From: Halorhodospira halochloris
Lineage (GTDB): Bacteria; Pseudomonadota; Gammaproteobacteria; Nitrococcales; Halorhodospiraceae
Reading direction: 5' to 3'
DNA: 64,000 nt
Assembly: GCF_002356555.2 (NCBI RefSeq)
Contig: NZ_AP017372.2
Location: forward strand, 1,116,001 to 1,180,000
A model generated the notes under the pieces. It was not told the DNA's origin, ran no database searches, and was given only the letters and a program-made list of their open reading frames with translations. Position numbers and translations under genes: made by a program. This document shows positions 19,266 to 30,006 of the stretch, piece by piece; the stretch's first letter is position 1, and each line of letters begins with the position of its first letter.

Positions 19266-22200
19266 ATGCCAAAACGCACAGACATAAAATCAGTTCTCAT
19301 CATAGGTGCCGGTCCGATCGTCATCGGTCAGGCCTGTGAGTTTGACTACTCCGGCGCGCAGGCCTGTAAGGCCTTGCGCGAGGAGGGGTTGCGAGTGATT
19401 CTGGTCAACTCCAATCCGGCCACCATCATGACCGACCCGGAGACCGCCGATGCGGTCTACATTGAGCCGATCGAATGGCAGACGGTAGCCCGAATTATCG
19501 AGCGTGAGCAGCCTGATGCAGTTTTGCCGACCATGGGCGGACAGACCGCTCTTAACTGTGCGCTCGACCTGGTCAAGCACGATGTGCTGACGCGCTTCGG
19601 GGTAGAGATGATCGGTGCGAGCCGCGAGGCTATTGACAAGGCAGAGGAGCGCGAAGCGTTCCGCTCGGCAATGGCCAATATCGGCCTGGAGTCGCCACGC
19701 GCCGAGTTGGCACGCTCCATGGCTGAGGCGCAGGCGGCACAAGCGCGGATCGGCTTTCCGGTCATCATCCGCCCCTCTTATACCCTGGGCGGCTCCGGTG
19801 GCGGTATAGCCTATAACCGCGAAGAGTTTAACGAGATCGTCGAGCGCGGCCTGGATCTATCCTACACCAACGAGGTACTGCTCGAAGAGTCGGTGCTGGG
19901 TTGGAAAGAGTATGAGATGGAGGTGGTCCGTGATCGCAAGGACAATGCGATCATAATCTGTTCGATCGAGAATCTTGACCCGATGGGGGTGCATACGGGT
20001 GATTCGATAACCGTCGCCCCGGCTCAGACACTGACCGATAAAGAGTATCAGATTATGCGTGACGCCTCGTTGGCGGTGTTGCGCGAGATCGGTGTTGAGA
20101 CCGGTGGCTCTAATGTGCAGTTTGCCATCAACCCGGACAATGGGCGGATGGTGATCATCGAGATGAATCCGCGGGTCTCGCGCTCTTCGGCGCTGGCCTC
20201 CAAGGCAACCGGTTTCCCTATCGCCAAGGTTGCGGCTAAGCTGGCTATTGGTTATACCCTCGATGAACTGAGCAATGAGATAACCGGCGGCGCCTCACCG
20301 GCGTCATTTGAGCCGGCCATCGACTATGTAGTTACCAAGATACCGCGCTTTACCTTTGAGAAGTTCCCTCAGGCGCAGACCTATCTGACTACGCAGATGA
20401 AGTCGGTAGGCGAGGTTATGGCTATCGGCCGAACCTTCCAGGAGTCATTCCAGAAGGCCTTGCGCGGCTTGGAGCAGGATCTTGATGGGCTAGAGGAGCG
20501 TGTCGATCGTAATCGCCAAGATGTTAAAGAAGCGATCCGCCATTCGCTTCGCCAGCCAACCCCAGAGCGGGTGCTGCATCTAGGTGATGCCTTCCGGTGC
20601 GGCTTCACCCTTGAGCAAGTCTATGAGATGACCGCCATAGATCCTTGGTTCTTGGCCCAAATCGAGGATCTTATCGCAACCGAAGCGCAGGTAGCCGCGA
20701 GCGTCTTTAGCTCTTGCGATGCGTCAACCTTGCTCAGTTATAAACGGCGCGGTTTCTCCGATGCGCGCCTAGCTAGTTTATGGGGCGTTGAGGAGGCTGA
20801 TGTACGGGCTCGGCGCCACGAACTCGGGTTGCGACCGGTGTTTAAGCGGGTCGACTCATGCGCGGCCGAGATGCCGACCATAACCGCCTATATGTACTCC
20901 ACCTATGAGGAGGAGTGTGAGTCGCAGCCGACCCAGCGGCGCAAAATAATGGTCCTCGGCGGTGGCCCTAACCGTATAGGTCAGGGCATTGAGTTTGACT
21001 ACTGCTGTGTCCATGCCGCCTTGGCGCTGCGCGAAGATGGCTATGAGACCATCATGGTTAATTGTAATCCGGAGACAGTCTCGACCGACTACGACACCTC
21101 GGATCGGCTCTACTTTGAGCCGTTGACCTTCGAGGACGTTATGGAGATCGTTGAGACTGAGCGCCCGGAAGGGATAATCGTCCAGTATGGCGGCCAGACG
21201 CCGCTTAAACTCGCCCGCGGGCTTGAGGCCGCCGGGGCGCCGATTATCGGCACCACCCCCGATTCTATCGATCTAGCCGAGGATCGGGAGCGTTTTCAGG
21301 AGATGATCGGGCGGATTGGGTTGATGCAACCGCCTAACCGCACGGCTCGCACAGAGAGCGATGCCCTGCGCCTGGCAGCCGAGATAGGTTATCCACTTGT
21401 GGTGCGGCCATCCTATGTGCTTGGCGGGCGGGCCATGGAGATCGTCTATGAGGAGAGCGAGCTGCGGCAGTACATGAATGAGGCGGTGCGGGTCTCGAAT
21501 GAGTGTCCGGTACTGCTTGATCGCTTCCTAGACGACGCGGTGGAGGTCGATGTTGATGCGGTCAGCGATGGCCACAGTGTGGTTATCGGCGGGATCATGC
21601 AACACATTGAGCAGGCAGGGGTCCACTCGGGAGATTCGGCCTGTTCCATGCCACCTTATACGTTGCCCGCGGATGTCCTTGATCGGGTGCGGGAGCAAGT
21701 CCGTTTGCTTGCCACCGAATTGGGCGTAGTCGGTTTGATGAATGTGCAGTTTGCCATCCAGGGGCAAAGTATATTTTTGCTCGAGGTCAACCCTCGTGCC
21801 TCGCGCACCGTGCCCTATGTCTCGAAGGCCTGCGGGGTGGCGCTGGCCAAGGTGGCCGCGCGCTGCATGGCAGGCGAGACGCTTGCTGCACAGGGGGTGG
21901 ATAAAGAAGTCGTACCGTCCTATTATTCAGTCAAAGAGGCTGTATTTCCATTCCTTAAATTCCCTGGCGTAGACCCAATTCTTGGCCCGGAGATGAAATC
22001 TACCGGCGAGGTCATGGGTATTGGCGCCTGTTTTGGTGAGGCTTACGCTAAGTCGCAGTTGGCCGCAGGAGTGGTAGTGCCTCGTGGTGGTAGTGTTTTC
22101 ATTAGTGTGCGCGAAGCCGACAAGGAGGCTGCGGTGGAAGTTGCGCGGGATTTGGCCCGACGTGGGTTTCACTTGATTGCCACCCATGGTACCGCGGCCG

Positions 22201-22487
22201 CCCTCGAGGGCGCGGGCCTGGAGGTCCGACATATAAACAAGGTCACCGAGGGTAGGCCGCATGTAGTCGACGCAATCAAGAATGATGAGATAGATTTGAT
22301 CGTGAACACCACTGAAGGGCGGCAGGCTATTGCTGATTCCTATTCCATAAGGCGCGAGGCGCTCCAGCGTAAGGTATGCTATACCACCACTATAGCTGCG
22401 GCACGGGCTATGTGTCTGGCGCTGGATCATCTGAAGGAGTGGGAGGCTCGCCCCCTTCATGTCCTGCACAGGGAGATGACGGGATGA
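19266..22487 (+). CDS. carB: Carbamoyl-phosphate synthase large subunit
   Basis: From ATG 19266 the protein is 1073 residues, the same as E. coli CarB. It has two homologous ATP-grasp halves ([20 protein letters not shown] at the N-terminus and [19 protein letters not shown] at ~560) and the C-terminal allosteric MGS-like domain (from ~935). It makes carbamoyl phosphate from bicarbonate, ammonia and two ATP. An upstream in-frame ATG at 19221 would add 15 atypical residues. The gene overlaps greA by four bases. Confidence 0.97.
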   Translation: MPKRTDIKSVLIIGAGPIVIGQACEFDYSGAQACKALREEGLRVILVNSNPATIMTDPETADAVYIEPIEWQTVARIIEREQPDAVLPTMGGQTALNCALDLVKHDVLTRFGVEMIGASREAIDKAEEREAFRSAMANIGLESPRAELARSMAEAQAAQARIGFPVIIRPSYTLGGSGGGIAYNREEFNEIVERGLDLSYTNEVLLEESVLGWKEYEMEVVRDRKDNAIIICSIENLDPMGVHTGDSITVAPAQTLTDKEYQIMRDASLAVLREIGVETGGSNVQFAINPDNGRMVIIEMNPRVSRSSALASKATGFPIAKVAAKLAIGYTLDELSNEITGGASPASFEPAIDYVVTKIPRFTFEKFPQAQTYLTTQMKSVGEVMAIGRTFQESFQKALRGLEQDLDGLEERVDRNRQDVKEAIRHSLRQPTPERVLHLGDAFRCGFTLEQVYEMTAIDPWFLAQIEDLIATEAQVAASVFSSCDASTLLSYKRRGFSDARLASLWGVEEADVRARRHELGLRPVFKRVDSCAAEMPTITAYMYSTYEEECESQPTQRRKIMVLGGGPNRIGQGIEFDYCCVHAALALREDGYETIMVNCNPETVSTDYDTSDRLYFEPLTFEDVMEIVETERPEGIIVQYGGQTPLKLARGLEAAGAPIIGTTPDSIDLAEDRERFQEMIGRIGLMQPPNRTARTESDALRLAAEIGYPLVVRPSYVLGGRAMEIVYEESELRQYMNEAVRVSNECPVLLDRFLDDAVEVDVDAVSDGHSVVIGGIMQHIEQAGVHSGDSACSMPPYTLPADVLDRVREQVRLLATELGVVGLMNVQFAIQGQSIFLLEVNPRASRTVPYVSKACGVALAKVAARCMAGETLAAQGVDKEVVPSYYSVKEAVFPFLKFPGVDPILGPEMKSTGEVMGIGACFGEAYAKSQLAAGVVVPRGGSVFISVREADKEAAVEVARDLARRGFHLIATHGTAAALEGAGLEVRHINKVTEGRPHVVDAIKNDEIDLIVNTTEGRQAIADSYSIRREALQRKVCYTTTIAAARAMCLALDHLKEWEARPLHVLHREMTG

Positions 22488-22960
22488 GTAAGATACCGTT
22501 GACCGCGAAAGGCGCAGAAAAGCTGCGTGCAGAGTTACATCGGCTCAAGCATGAGGAGCGCCCGCGTATTATCCAGGCGATTGCTGACGCTCGTGAGCAC
22601 GGTGATTTGAAGGAGAATGCCGAGTACCATGCGGCCCGCGAGCAGCAGGGTTTTGTTGAAGGGCGGATTCAGGAACTGGAGTCGAAGCTGGCTAATGCTC
22701 AGATAATTGATCCGACTACAGTTAACGCGGCGCCGAAGATTGTTTTTGGGGCTACTGTGGTGCTTGAGGATACCGATAGCGGGGAGGAGGTCACCTATCA
22801 GATCGTCGGTGATGAGGAGGCAGATATAAAGCAGGGGCTCATATCCGTCAGTTCGCCCATTGCTCGCGCCTTGATAGGCCGTGAGGAGGGTGATGAGGCG
22901 GTGGTCCATGCCCCTAGTGGCGAGCACGTCTATGAGGTGGTTGAGGTTCGTTATGAATAA
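22484..22960 (+). CDS. greA: Transcription elongation factor GreA
   Basis: 158 residues from ATG 22484 (ATGA overlap with carB). N-terminal coiled coil carries the acidic tip in [20 protein letters not shown], which enters the RNA polymerase secondary channel to stimulate transcript cleavage; a C-terminal FKBP-like domain follows. carAB-greA is the usual order in Pseudomonas relatives. Confidence 0.97.
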   Translation: MSKIPLTAKGAEKLRAELHRLKHEERPRIIQAIADAREHGDLKENAEYHAAREQQGFVEGRIQELESKLANAQIIDPTTVNAAPKIVFGATVVLEDTDSGEEVTYQIVGDEEADIKQGLISVSSPIARALIGREEGDEAVVHAPSGEHVYEVVEVRYE

Positions 22961-22981
22961 GCTCGGCGAGGGGCGCAATAA

Positions 22982-23431
22982 GTGCTGATCAATGCCCTTG
23001 AACGCCTTGCTTTGACCGCATGGGCCGGCGGCTTGTGGGTCATCGGCTATCTTGTCTCGCCGTTGCTATATCGCCATTTTGACGATACCGTTACAGCAGC
23101 GGCCATCTCGGGCGAGCTAACCGGCGCCGTTGCTTGGCTCAGCCTGGTCTGCGCAGCTGTGCTTATCCCGGCACAGCTGCGCCATCGCGTCCGCCCTATC
23201 GCGGCCCACTGGCGGTTTTGGTTGCTGGCGATCATGCTCGCCCTGATTGCCATTGGCGAGTTTTGGGTTCGCCCGGATATGGCCTCACTCGACCCGGAGG
23301 CTATTGAAGTAAGCTACTTGGCCGCCTTAAGGGCGAGTGAGAGTATCTATTTCGTGGCCAGCTTTATCGCTCTGGTCCTGGTTCTTGGCGGTCTGCAACC
23401 GGCCAGCGAAGGGAACTCAGGGCAGGATTAA
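22982..23431 (+). CDS. DUF4149 membrane protein
   Basis: 149 residues, GTG start, four predicted membrane helices (LALTAWAGGLWVIGYLVSPLL, GAVAWLSLVCAAVLI, FWLLAIMLALIAIGEFWV, YFVASFIALVLVLGG). The length and pattern fit the DUF4149 family that often lies next to greA and yhbY. Function unknown. Confidence 0.78.
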   Translation: MLINALERLALTAWAGGLWVIGYLVSPLLYRHFDDTVTAAAISGELTGAVAWLSLVCAAVLIPAQLRHRVRPIAAHWRFWLLAIMLALIAIGEFWVRPDMASLDPEAIEVSYLAALRASESIYFVASFIALVLVLGGLQPASEGNSGQD

Positions 23432-23480
23432 TGGGATGCCCGCCACACTCAGTTGTAGGCGACTATATTGGTTCTTGAGC

Positions 23481-23629
23481 GCGCCTTCCAAAACTCCCCT
23501 GAGCCATCTAGCTGCCCCGGTATGGGGATCTTGACGCCAGGGATGGCGCTAGGAAGGCTCCCGGGATGTATTCTTGGCGTCCTCCATAACGGGGCAGCTA
23601 GATGGCTCAGGGGAGGTTTTGGGAGGCGC
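23481..23629. repeat. Dispersed hairpin element, full copy 2
   Basis: Arms of about 45 bp (left 23481-23525, right 23584-23629) are inverted copies with only a few differences: GCGCC, CTCCCCTGAGCCATCTAGCTGCCCC... on the left and its complement on the right. The interior repeats the words of copy 1 in diverged form (GACGCCAGGGATGGCGCT and GGGATGTATTCTTGGCGTCC). It lies exactly between two convergent genes, so its transcript hairpin could stop transcription from both sides. Confidence 0.88.
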
Positions 23630-23655
23630 CCTTGAGAGGTTTTGCTAGGCAGTAA

Positions 23656-23946
23656 TCAGCTCGATTCAGGGTTCTCTCGGTAGAGGAGTACCACTCGACC
23701 GATGTTCTGGGCCACTACAGCACCGGTTTGCGCAGTTATCCGCTCGGCCATTTCCTGGCGTGATTGTTTGTCCGCGCCGGCTAGTTTGACCTTGATCAGT
23801 TCGTGGTCGTTGAGTGCGCGTTCTATCTCTGCAAGTACCGCGTCACTAAGGCCTGCTGCGCCGGTTAGAACTACTGGTTTGAGGTGATGGCCGCGGCGGC
23901 GTAACTCTTTTAGCTGCTGTTGATCGAGATCCATTAAGGTTTCCAT
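23656..23946 (-). CDS. yhbY: YhbY/CRS1-type RNA-binding protein
   Basis: 96 residues with the CRM-domain core LKPVVLTGAAGLSDAVLAEI and the GxxG-like loop, ending in GRVVLLYR. Binds the assembling 50S subunit in E. coli. Start either ATG 23946 or the ATG four codons later (23934). Divergent from the small membrane protein at 23962 and from rlmE, the conserved yhbY-rlmE-ftsH layout. Confidence 0.93.
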   Translation of the reverse strand: METLMDLDQQQLKELRRRGHHLKPVVLTGAAGLSDAVLAEIERALNDHELIKVKLAGADKQSRQEMAERITAQTGAVVAQNIGRVVLLYRENPESS

Positions 23947-23961
23947 TGTAGGTTTTACTAG

Positions 23962-24234
23962 ATGACCGGTACTAACGATAGACCCAAAAGCCTAGCACGG
24001 CGCATGGTAGTGAAGGCAAGCGCCGGGCCTCTGCGCGAGGTTAAGGTGGAACTGGGCATAGTTATTATGATATTAATTTGCATTTGGCTTGTAACCTTGG
24101 GGGTAGATGGGCCACCATGGTTAGAGGTGGTGCTCCTGTTCGGGGCTTCGTGTTGCGGGGCTGGTTGGATAATGTGGCGTGCCAGTCGGCGCGCTAAGCA
24201 GGTGTTGGCAACTGAAGAAGAGCATAGTGAGTAA
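23962..24234 (+). CDS. Small hypothetical membrane protein
   Basis: 90 residues with two membrane helices (~30-47 and ~53-70) separated by a short DGPPW turn, a basic N-terminus and an acidic C-terminus. It overlaps the rlmE start by eight bases, which supports a real gene. I do not recognise the family. Confidence 0.62.
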   Translation: MTGTNDRPKSLARRMVVKASAGPLREVKVELGIVIMILICIWLVTLGVDGPPWLEVVLLFGASCCGAGWIMWRASRRAKQVLATEEEHSE

Positions 24235-24880
24235 GGTTAAGGGCAAGCAGGGCGCACCCGCCAAGAAAAAATGCGGATCTGCCCGCAGGCGCGCGCAGCA
24301 CGAGGCGGATCCCTATGTTCAGCGAGCTCGCGCGGAAGGCTGGCGGTCGCGGGCGGCGCTCAAGCTGGAGGCGATGGATAAGCGTGATGGCATATTCTCA
24401 CCCGCAGGCGTGGTGGTAGATCTCGGGGCAGCGCCAGGCGGCTGGTCGCAACTCGCGCTAAAGCGGGTTGGCAAGGCTGGTGCGGTGATAGCCATAGACT
24501 GTTTGGAGATGGAGCCAATCAGCGGAGTTGAATTTATTCAGGATGACTTTACCGAGCAGAGTGGCCTGCAGGCAGTCGAGCAGGCCTTGGCAGGGCGTGA
24601 AGTCGATGTGGTGCTATCCGATATGGCGCCTAATTTAAGTGGCCACGCGGCCATAGATCAGCCGGCGGCAATCTATTTGGCCGAACTGGCAGCCGATTTT
24701 GCTAGGCAGCGGTTGAGTAAAACCGGCTGCTTTCTTGTCAAAATGTTTCAAGGTGAAGGTTTCGATCAATTCCGAGCCCAATTGCTAAGGGACTTTAATA
24801 AGGTTATAACCCGCAAACCGGAGGCCTCGCGTTCAGCTAGCCGGGAGTGCTATCTGCTGGCTCGCGAGCCGGTGTTGTAG
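24227..24880 (+). CDS. rlmE: 23S rRNA 2'-O-methyltransferase RlmE (FtsJ/RrmJ)
   Basis: 217 residues from GTG 24227; the first residues ([15 protein letters not shown]) are basic, as in the family. SAM-binding motif [13 protein letters not shown] and catalytic K-D-K-E tetrad positions (AALKLE..., [27 protein letters not shown]) are all visible. Methylates U2552 of 23S rRNA, a late step in 50S assembly. Located before ftsH as in E. coli. Confidence 0.95.
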   Translation: MSKVKGKQGAPAKKKCGSARRRAQHEADPYVQRARAEGWRSRAALKLEAMDKRDGIFSPAGVVVDLGAAPGGWSQLALKRVGKAGAVIAIDCLEMEPISGVEFIQDDFTEQSGLQAVEQALAGREVDVVLSDMAPNLSGHAAIDQPAAIYLAELAADFARQRLSKTGCFLVKMFQGEGFDQFRAQLLRDFNKVITRKPEASRSASRECYLLAREPVL

Positions 24881-24927
24881 TAGAGTGCATATATGATGCC
24901 ACAAACAGGCGAAGCGAGGATAAAGCC

Positions 24928-26892
24928 GTGAGCGACATGGCGAAGAATTTAATACTTTGGGTCATCATCGCTGTGGTGCTGATGTCTGTATTCAGCAACT
25001 TTCAGGAGCGTACCACCGAGGTGACCGAAGAGGTGGCTTATTCCGAGTTCCTCGATGAGGTCGAGCGCGGCAATGTACGCGAGGTTATGATCCAAGGTGA
25101 CAAAATAACCATTCAGCACGCCGACGGTCAGGAATACAAAACCTATAATCCAGAGACAGATAATCGGGCCTTAATCGGTGAGTTGCTGGAGCATAGAGTG
25201 CGTATCGATGCCAAAGAGGCAGACGGCGATAATATGATGCTCCAGATACTCATCTCTTGGACGCCGTTCTTGCTGCTCATTGCGGTGTGGATCTACTTCA
25301 TGCGCCAGATGCAGGGCGGCGGCGGTGGCCGTGGGGCGATGTCCTTCGGCAAAAGCAAGGCCAAGATGATGACCGAGGAGCAGAGCAAGCACACCTTTAA
25401 CGATGTGGCCGGTTGTGATGAGGCCAAGGAAGACGTTAAAGAGCTTGTAGACTTTCTGCGTGATCCGAGCAAGTTCCAAAAGCTTGGCGGCACGATACCG
25501 CGCGGTGTGCTTATGGTGGGCCCGCCTGGGACGGGTAAGACGTTGCTTGCTAAGGCTATTGCCGGTGAGGCGCGAGTGCCGTTTTTCTCCATCTCCGGCT
25601 CTGACTTTGTTGAGATGTTTGTCGGTGTTGGAGCCTCGCGGGTGCGCGATATGTTCCAGCAGGCCAAAAAGCAGGCACCTTGCATAATCTTCATCGATGA
25701 GCTGGATGCCGTGGGGCGTCAACGTGGCGCCGGTTTAGGCGGTGGCCATGATGAGCGTGAGCAGACCCTTAACCAGATGCTTGTCGAGATGGACGGCTTC
25801 GAGGGTAATGAGGGCATTATCGTTATTGCCGCAACTAACCGCCCTGATGTCCTCGATCCGGCCTTGTTGCGCCCGGGGCGCTTTGATCGGCAGGTCGTTG
25901 TGCCGTTGCCTGATGTGCGTGGTCGGGAGCAGATCTTGAATGTGCATATGAAGCAGGTACCGGTAGCGGATGATGTCAAGGCCGAGATCATCGCACGCGG
26001 TACTCCAGGGTTCTCTGGTGCCGATCTGCATAACCTGGTCAACGAGGCGGCGCTGTTTGCTGCCCGTGGTAACAAGGAGCAGGTTGAGCAGATCGATTTC
26101 GAGCAGGCCAAGGATAAGATCATGATGGGCTCGGAACGTAAGTCCATGGTGATGAAGGAGGAAGAGAAGAAGCTTACCGCCTATCATGAGGCCGGGCACG
26201 CTATAGTTGGCCTAAGCTCGCCTGATCACGATCCGGTGCACAAGGTCTCTATTATTCCGCGTGGGCGGGCTCTGGGTGTCACCATGTTTCTGCCCGAGGA
26301 GGATCGCTACAGCTACACCAAGCAGCGCCTCGATAGCATGATTGCCAGCCTGTTCGGTGGGCGTATCGCCGAGGAACTAATATTCGGCGCTGATAAAGTC
26401 ACAACAGGGGCGCAGAACGATATCCAGCGGGCTACTGAGATTGCTCGTAATATGGTCACCAAGTGGGGTCTTTCGGCGCGCCTCGGTCCACTAGCTTATG
26501 GGGAGGAGCAGGGCGAGGTCTTTCTCGGCCACTCTGTAGCGCAGCATAAAGAGGTCTCGGACGAGACCCAGCACGCTATAGACGAGGAGGTCCGGGCCGT
26601 GATTGATAACAATTACACTACGGCCGAGCGCATCCTGCGCGAGAAGATGGACCGATTGCATCTGATGGCTGAGGCCCTGATGAAATATGAGACCATCGAT
26701 CACCTGCAGATCGAGGACATCATGAATGGCGAGGAGCCACGGCCGCCCAAAGGGTGGGATGATCGTCAAGATGATGAAGGCGACTCGACTGCAGAGGGTG
26801 AGCAGGACACGTCGCCAGATGGTGCTGGCGGCCATGAAGAGGGAGATCAGGGTGGCAGTGGCCCCCTAGGTCGTCCGGTTGGCGAGCACTAA
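24928..26892 (+). CDS. ftsH: ATP-dependent zinc metalloprotease FtsH
   Basis: 654 residues from GTG 24928, which has GAGGAT at 7 bases. Two N-terminal membrane helices flank a periplasmic domain; AAA module with Walker A GPPGTGKT, Walker B IIFIDELD and SRH; zinc protease motif HEAGH at about 425. It degrades membrane and short-lived cytosolic proteins. The C-terminal tail (~30 residues) is acidic and Gly-rich. Part of rlmE-ftsH-folP-glmM. Confidence 0.97.
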   Translation: MSDMAKNLILWVIIAVVLMSVFSNFQERTTEVTEEVAYSEFLDEVERGNVREVMIQGDKITIQHADGQEYKTYNPETDNRALIGELLEHRVRIDAKEADGDNMMLQILISWTPFLLLIAVWIYFMRQMQGGGGGRGAMSFGKSKAKMMTEEQSKHTFNDVAGCDEAKEDVKELVDFLRDPSKFQKLGGTIPRGVLMVGPPGTGKTLLAKAIAGEARVPFFSISGSDFVEMFVGVGASRVRDMFQQAKKQAPCIIFIDELDAVGRQRGAGLGGGHDEREQTLNQMLVEMDGFEGNEGIIVIAATNRPDVLDPALLRPGRFDRQVVVPLPDVRGREQILNVHMKQVPVADDVKAEIIARGTPGFSGADLHNLVNEAALFAARGNKEQVEQIDFEQAKDKIMMGSERKSMVMKEEEKKLTAYHEAGHAIVGLSSPDHDPVHKVSIIPRGRALGVTMFLPEEDRYSYTKQRLDSMIASLFGGRIAEELIFGADKVTTGAQNDIQRATEIARNMVTKWGLSARLGPLAYGEEQGEVFLGHSVAQHKEVSDETQHAIDEEVRAVIDNNYTTAERILREKMDRLHLMAEALMKYETIDHLQIEDIMNGEEPRPPKGWDDRQDDEGDSTAEGEQDTSPDGAGGHEEGDQGGSGPLGRPVGEH

Positions 26893-26894
26893 TA

Positions 26895-27749
26895 ATGGTG
26901 GCGCAGTTGCAACCGGCGCCTCTCGATTTCGGGAGGTGCCGGTTAACATTTGAACAGCCGCGGATCATGGGGGTTATCAACGTTACCCCTGATTCATTCT
27001 CTGATGGTGGTCTCTTTGTTGATGTCGATAGTGCGCTGGCCCAGGCGGAAAAACTGATCAGCGAAGGGGCGGATCTGCTTGATGTTGGTGGCGAATCGAG
27101 CCGCCCAGGTGCCGAGCAGGTGCCCCTTGAGCTAGAGATAGAGCGGGTTGTTCCGGTGGTTGAGGCCTTGCGCAAGCGCTTTGACGTACCGATTTCGGTT
27201 GATACCTGTAAACCGCAGGTGGCTAGTGCGGCGGTTGCCGCTGGGGCCGATATGGTGAATGATATCCGCGCCTTGGGGGCAGATGGTGCCCTGGAAAATG
27301 CATCTTTTTGGGAAGTGCCTATCTGTCTGATGCATATGCAAGGCGAGCCGCGGACTATGCAGCATTCGCCCTCTTATGTTGATGTGGTTAGTGAGGTTGT
27401 CGATTATCTAGCAGCGCGGGTTGGCGCTGCTGAGCAAGCGGGAGTGCCGCGGCAGCGCTTGGTGGTGGACCCGGGGTTCGGGTTTGGCAAGACCTTGGAA
27501 CACAACCTGGAGTTGTTGAGAAGGCTGGGAGAGGTTGCCGCATTAGGTCTGCCAGTGCTCGTCGGTATGTCACGCAAGTCTATGATAGGTAAAGTTTTAG
27601 GGGATAAGCCGGTTGATCAGCGATTGGCCGGCGGTTTGGCAGCGGCTAGCCTGGCGGTTTGGCACGGGGCGGACATCGTGCGTACCCACGATGTTGCTGC
27701 TACGCACGATGCTGTTCGGTTCACCGCTGCGGTGCGCGATTCCAGCTAG
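26895..27749 (+). CDS. folP: Dihydropteroate synthase
   Basis: 284 residues, TIM barrel. Signature MGVINVTPDSFSDGG near the N-terminus, DVGGESSRPGA, and SRKSMIGKVLG near the end. Condenses p-aminobenzoate with hydroxymethyl-dihydropterin diphosphate; the sulfonamide target. It starts two bases after ftsH. Confidence 0.96.
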   Translation: MVAQLQPAPLDFGRCRLTFEQPRIMGVINVTPDSFSDGGLFVDVDSALAQAEKLISEGADLLDVGGESSRPGAEQVPLELEIERVVPVVEALRKRFDVPISVDTCKPQVASAAVAAGADMVNDIRALGADGALENASFWEVPICLMHMQGEPRTMQHSPSYVDVVSEVVDYLAARVGAAEQAGVPRQRLVVDPGFGFGKTLEHNLELLRRLGEVAALGLPVLVGMSRKSMIGKVLGDKPVDQRLAGGLAAASLAVWHGADIVRTHDVAATHDAVRFTAAVRDSS

Positions 27750-27819
27750 TTGCCTGACTTAACTTCTCTATTTTTTTGTGGTTGCTGGTAAAAAATAACT
27801 TCGTTTGGGGAACGGATCA

Positions 27820-29175
27820 GTGGTCGAACGTAATTATTTCGGCACCGATGGTATTCGTGGCCGGGTTGGGGAGCATCCGGTCACGCCGGATTTTGTGCTG
27901 CGCCTTGGTTGGGCTGCAGGTAGAGTGCTTGCCGGGGAAGGCGGGCGGAAGGTGGTCATTGGCAAGGATACCCGACTCTCCGGTTATATGTTTGAGTCGG
28001 CGCTTGAGGCCGGATTCGCTGCTGCCGGGGTGCACACCTTGATGCTGGGCCCCATGCCGACACCGGCAATTGCCTACTTAACGCGTACCATGCAGGCGGC
28101 AGCTGGAGTGGTGATCAGCGCCTCACACAACCCGCACTACGATAATGGCATTAAGTTCTTTGGTCATAATGGTTACAAGCTTGACGATGCGGCTGAGACC
28201 GCTATCGAGGGCTTGCTCGACAGCCAACCGGATTTAGTTAGCTGTGATTCGCTGGGTCGTGCTACCCGTGTCGGCGATGCACCGGGACGTTATATTGAGT
28301 TTTGCAAAAGTTCAATTGACCGCCAGGTACACCTGCGCGGCCTGCGGATAGTAGTCGATTGTGCTCAGGGTGCTACGTATCAGGTGGCCCCTGCCGTACT
28401 CCGTGAGCTTGGTGCGGATGTCATTGTGATGGGGAATACTCCTGATGGTCTGAACATCAATGTTGAGTGTGGCTCTCAGGCTCCAGGTGCCTTGCAGGAA
28501 AGGGTTGTAAGCGAGGGAGCCGACGCCGGTCTGGCATTTGATGGGGATGGCGACCGGGTGGTAATGGTTGACTCGCGGGGGCGACTCATAGACGGCGACG
28601 GGCTCCTGTACATCATTGCTGCGGCACGTCGCGCTAAGGGCCAGCTCAATGGCAGCATAGTCGGCACCCAAATGACCAATCTCGGTCTTGAGATCGCCTT
28701 GCGGTCTATGGGGATAGGGCTTGAGCGGACAAAAGTCGGTGATAGATACGTGCTCGAGCGCTTACTCCAGGTAAACGGCACTCTCGGTGGTGAATCCTCG
28801 GGGCATATCATATGCCTAGACCGGACTACTACTGGAGACGGGCTGGTTTCAGCATTGCAGGTCCTGGAGGCGATGGTGAGCAGCGAGCGTCCGCTGAGCG
28901 AGTTGCTTGATAATATAGAGTTCTATCCGCAGCGCTTGGTTAATGTGCCTTTGCTCAAGGGAGTTAATGTACTGGATTCCCCTCAGCTCCGGGAAGCCGT
29001 CAACGAGGTAGAGAGCGAACTGGGTGAGCGGGGGCGGGTGCTGTTGCGGGCATCGGGCACTGAACCTCTGCTCAGGGTAATGGTAGAGGGTCGGGATGCC
29101 GAGCAGGTATCATCCCTTGCTGAGCAGCTTGCTCAGGCCGCAGCAACCGCTGCTGAGCGCGCAGTGGTCAATTGA
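27820..29175 (+). CDS. glmM: Phosphoglucosamine mutase
   Basis: 451 residues from GTG 27820 (begins VERNYFGTDGIRG); an in-frame TTG at 27805 is possible. The active-site phosphoserine is in ISASHNPHYDNG, the metal-binding loop in FDGDGDRVVMVD, the substrate loop in GGESSGH, and phosphate-binding in RASGTEPLLRVM. Makes glucosamine-1-phosphate for peptidoglycan and LPS. Confidence 0.96.
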   Translation: MVERNYFGTDGIRGRVGEHPVTPDFVLRLGWAAGRVLAGEGGRKVVIGKDTRLSGYMFESALEAGFAAAGVHTLMLGPMPTPAIAYLTRTMQAAAGVVISASHNPHYDNGIKFFGHNGYKLDDAAETAIEGLLDSQPDLVSCDSLGRATRVGDAPGRYIEFCKSSIDRQVHLRGLRIVVDCAQGATYQVAPAVLRELGADVIVMGNTPDGLNINVECGSQAPGALQERVVSEGADAGLAFDGDGDRVVMVDSRGRLIDGDGLLYIIAAARRAKGQLNGSIVGTQMTNLGLEIALRSMGIGLERTKVGDRYVLERLLQVNGTLGGESSGHIICLDRTTTGDGLVSALQVLEAMVSSERPLSELLDNIEFYPQRLVNVPLLKGVNVLDSPQLREAVNEVESELGERGRVLLRASGTEPLLRVMVEGRDAEQVSSLAEQLAQAAATAAERAVVN

Positions 29176-29250
29176 GTTTGATTTCATCGGTCACGACATA
29201 TAGTCTTGCCACTTTCCTAATCATTTCGGCTTACAGGGTTGGATAAGGCG

Positions 29251-29997
29251 ATGAGGCGTAAGATCATTGCAGGCAACTGGAAGATGAACGGCGACACCGA
29301 TTTGGTGCGTGATGTTGCGGCGCATGCTGCCGACGCCATAAGTGGCGCTGAGTTAGTGGTCTGCCCGCCGTTTACGCTCCTGTCCACGGCAGCTAATCAC
29401 TTGCCGGCGGGTGTTGGACTAGGTGCTCAGGATGTCAGTGAGTATGACTCCGGCGCCTATACAGGCGAGGTCTCAGCAGCAATGCTGCTCGAGGTCGGCT
29501 GCCGTTACGTCATAGTAGGCCACTCCGAGAGGCGTTCGCTCTATGGCGAGGATAATGCCCGGGTCGCGGCCAAATATTCAGCTGCCAAGAGCGCCGGATT
29601 GACTCCAATTCTCTGCGTCGGAGAGACGTTGGCTGAGCGTGATGCTCAGCGTACCGAGAGCGTGGTCGCCGAGCAGGTAGATGCTGTCTTCGCTGCCCTT
29701 GGCAGTGAGGCATTTGCCGGCGCCGTCATTGCTTATGAGCCGGTCTGGGCTATCGGCACCGGGCGAACCGCTACCCCTGAGCAGGCCCAAGCCGTTCATG
29801 CCTATATCCGTCAGCGAGTTGCTGAGCGCGATGCCGAAGGTGCGGCGGCTTTACCGATTCTTTATGGGGGTAGCGTAAAAGCCGAAAATGCCGCTGAGCT
29901 TTTCGCCCAGGATGATATAGATGGCGGCTTGATAGGGGGCGCATCTCTTGACGCCGAAGGTTTCCTAAAAATTCACCGCTCTGCAGTGGGGGGTTGA
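29251..29997 (+). CDS. tpiA: Triosephosphate isomerase
   Basis: 248 residues. Catalytic Lys in GNWKMNG, His in VGHSERR, Glu in AYEPVWAIGTG, and phosphate loop YGGSV. The ATG at 29251 starts the canonical MRRKIIAGNWKMNG; a TTG at 29239 is also in frame. Converts glyceraldehyde-3-phosphate and dihydroxyacetone phosphate. Confidence 0.96.
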   Translation: MRRKIIAGNWKMNGDTDLVRDVAAHAADAISGAELVVCPPFTLLSTAANHLPAGVGLGAQDVSEYDSGAYTGEVSAAMLLEVGCRYVIVGHSERRSLYGEDNARVAAKYSAAKSAGLTPILCVGETLAERDAQRTESVVAEQVDAVFAALGSEAFAGAVIAYEPVWAIGTGRTATPEQAQAVHAYIRQRVAERDAEGAAALPILYGGSVKAENAAELFAQDDIDGGLIGGASLDAEGFLKIHRSAVGG

Positions 29998-30006
29998 GTC
30001 TAGATC

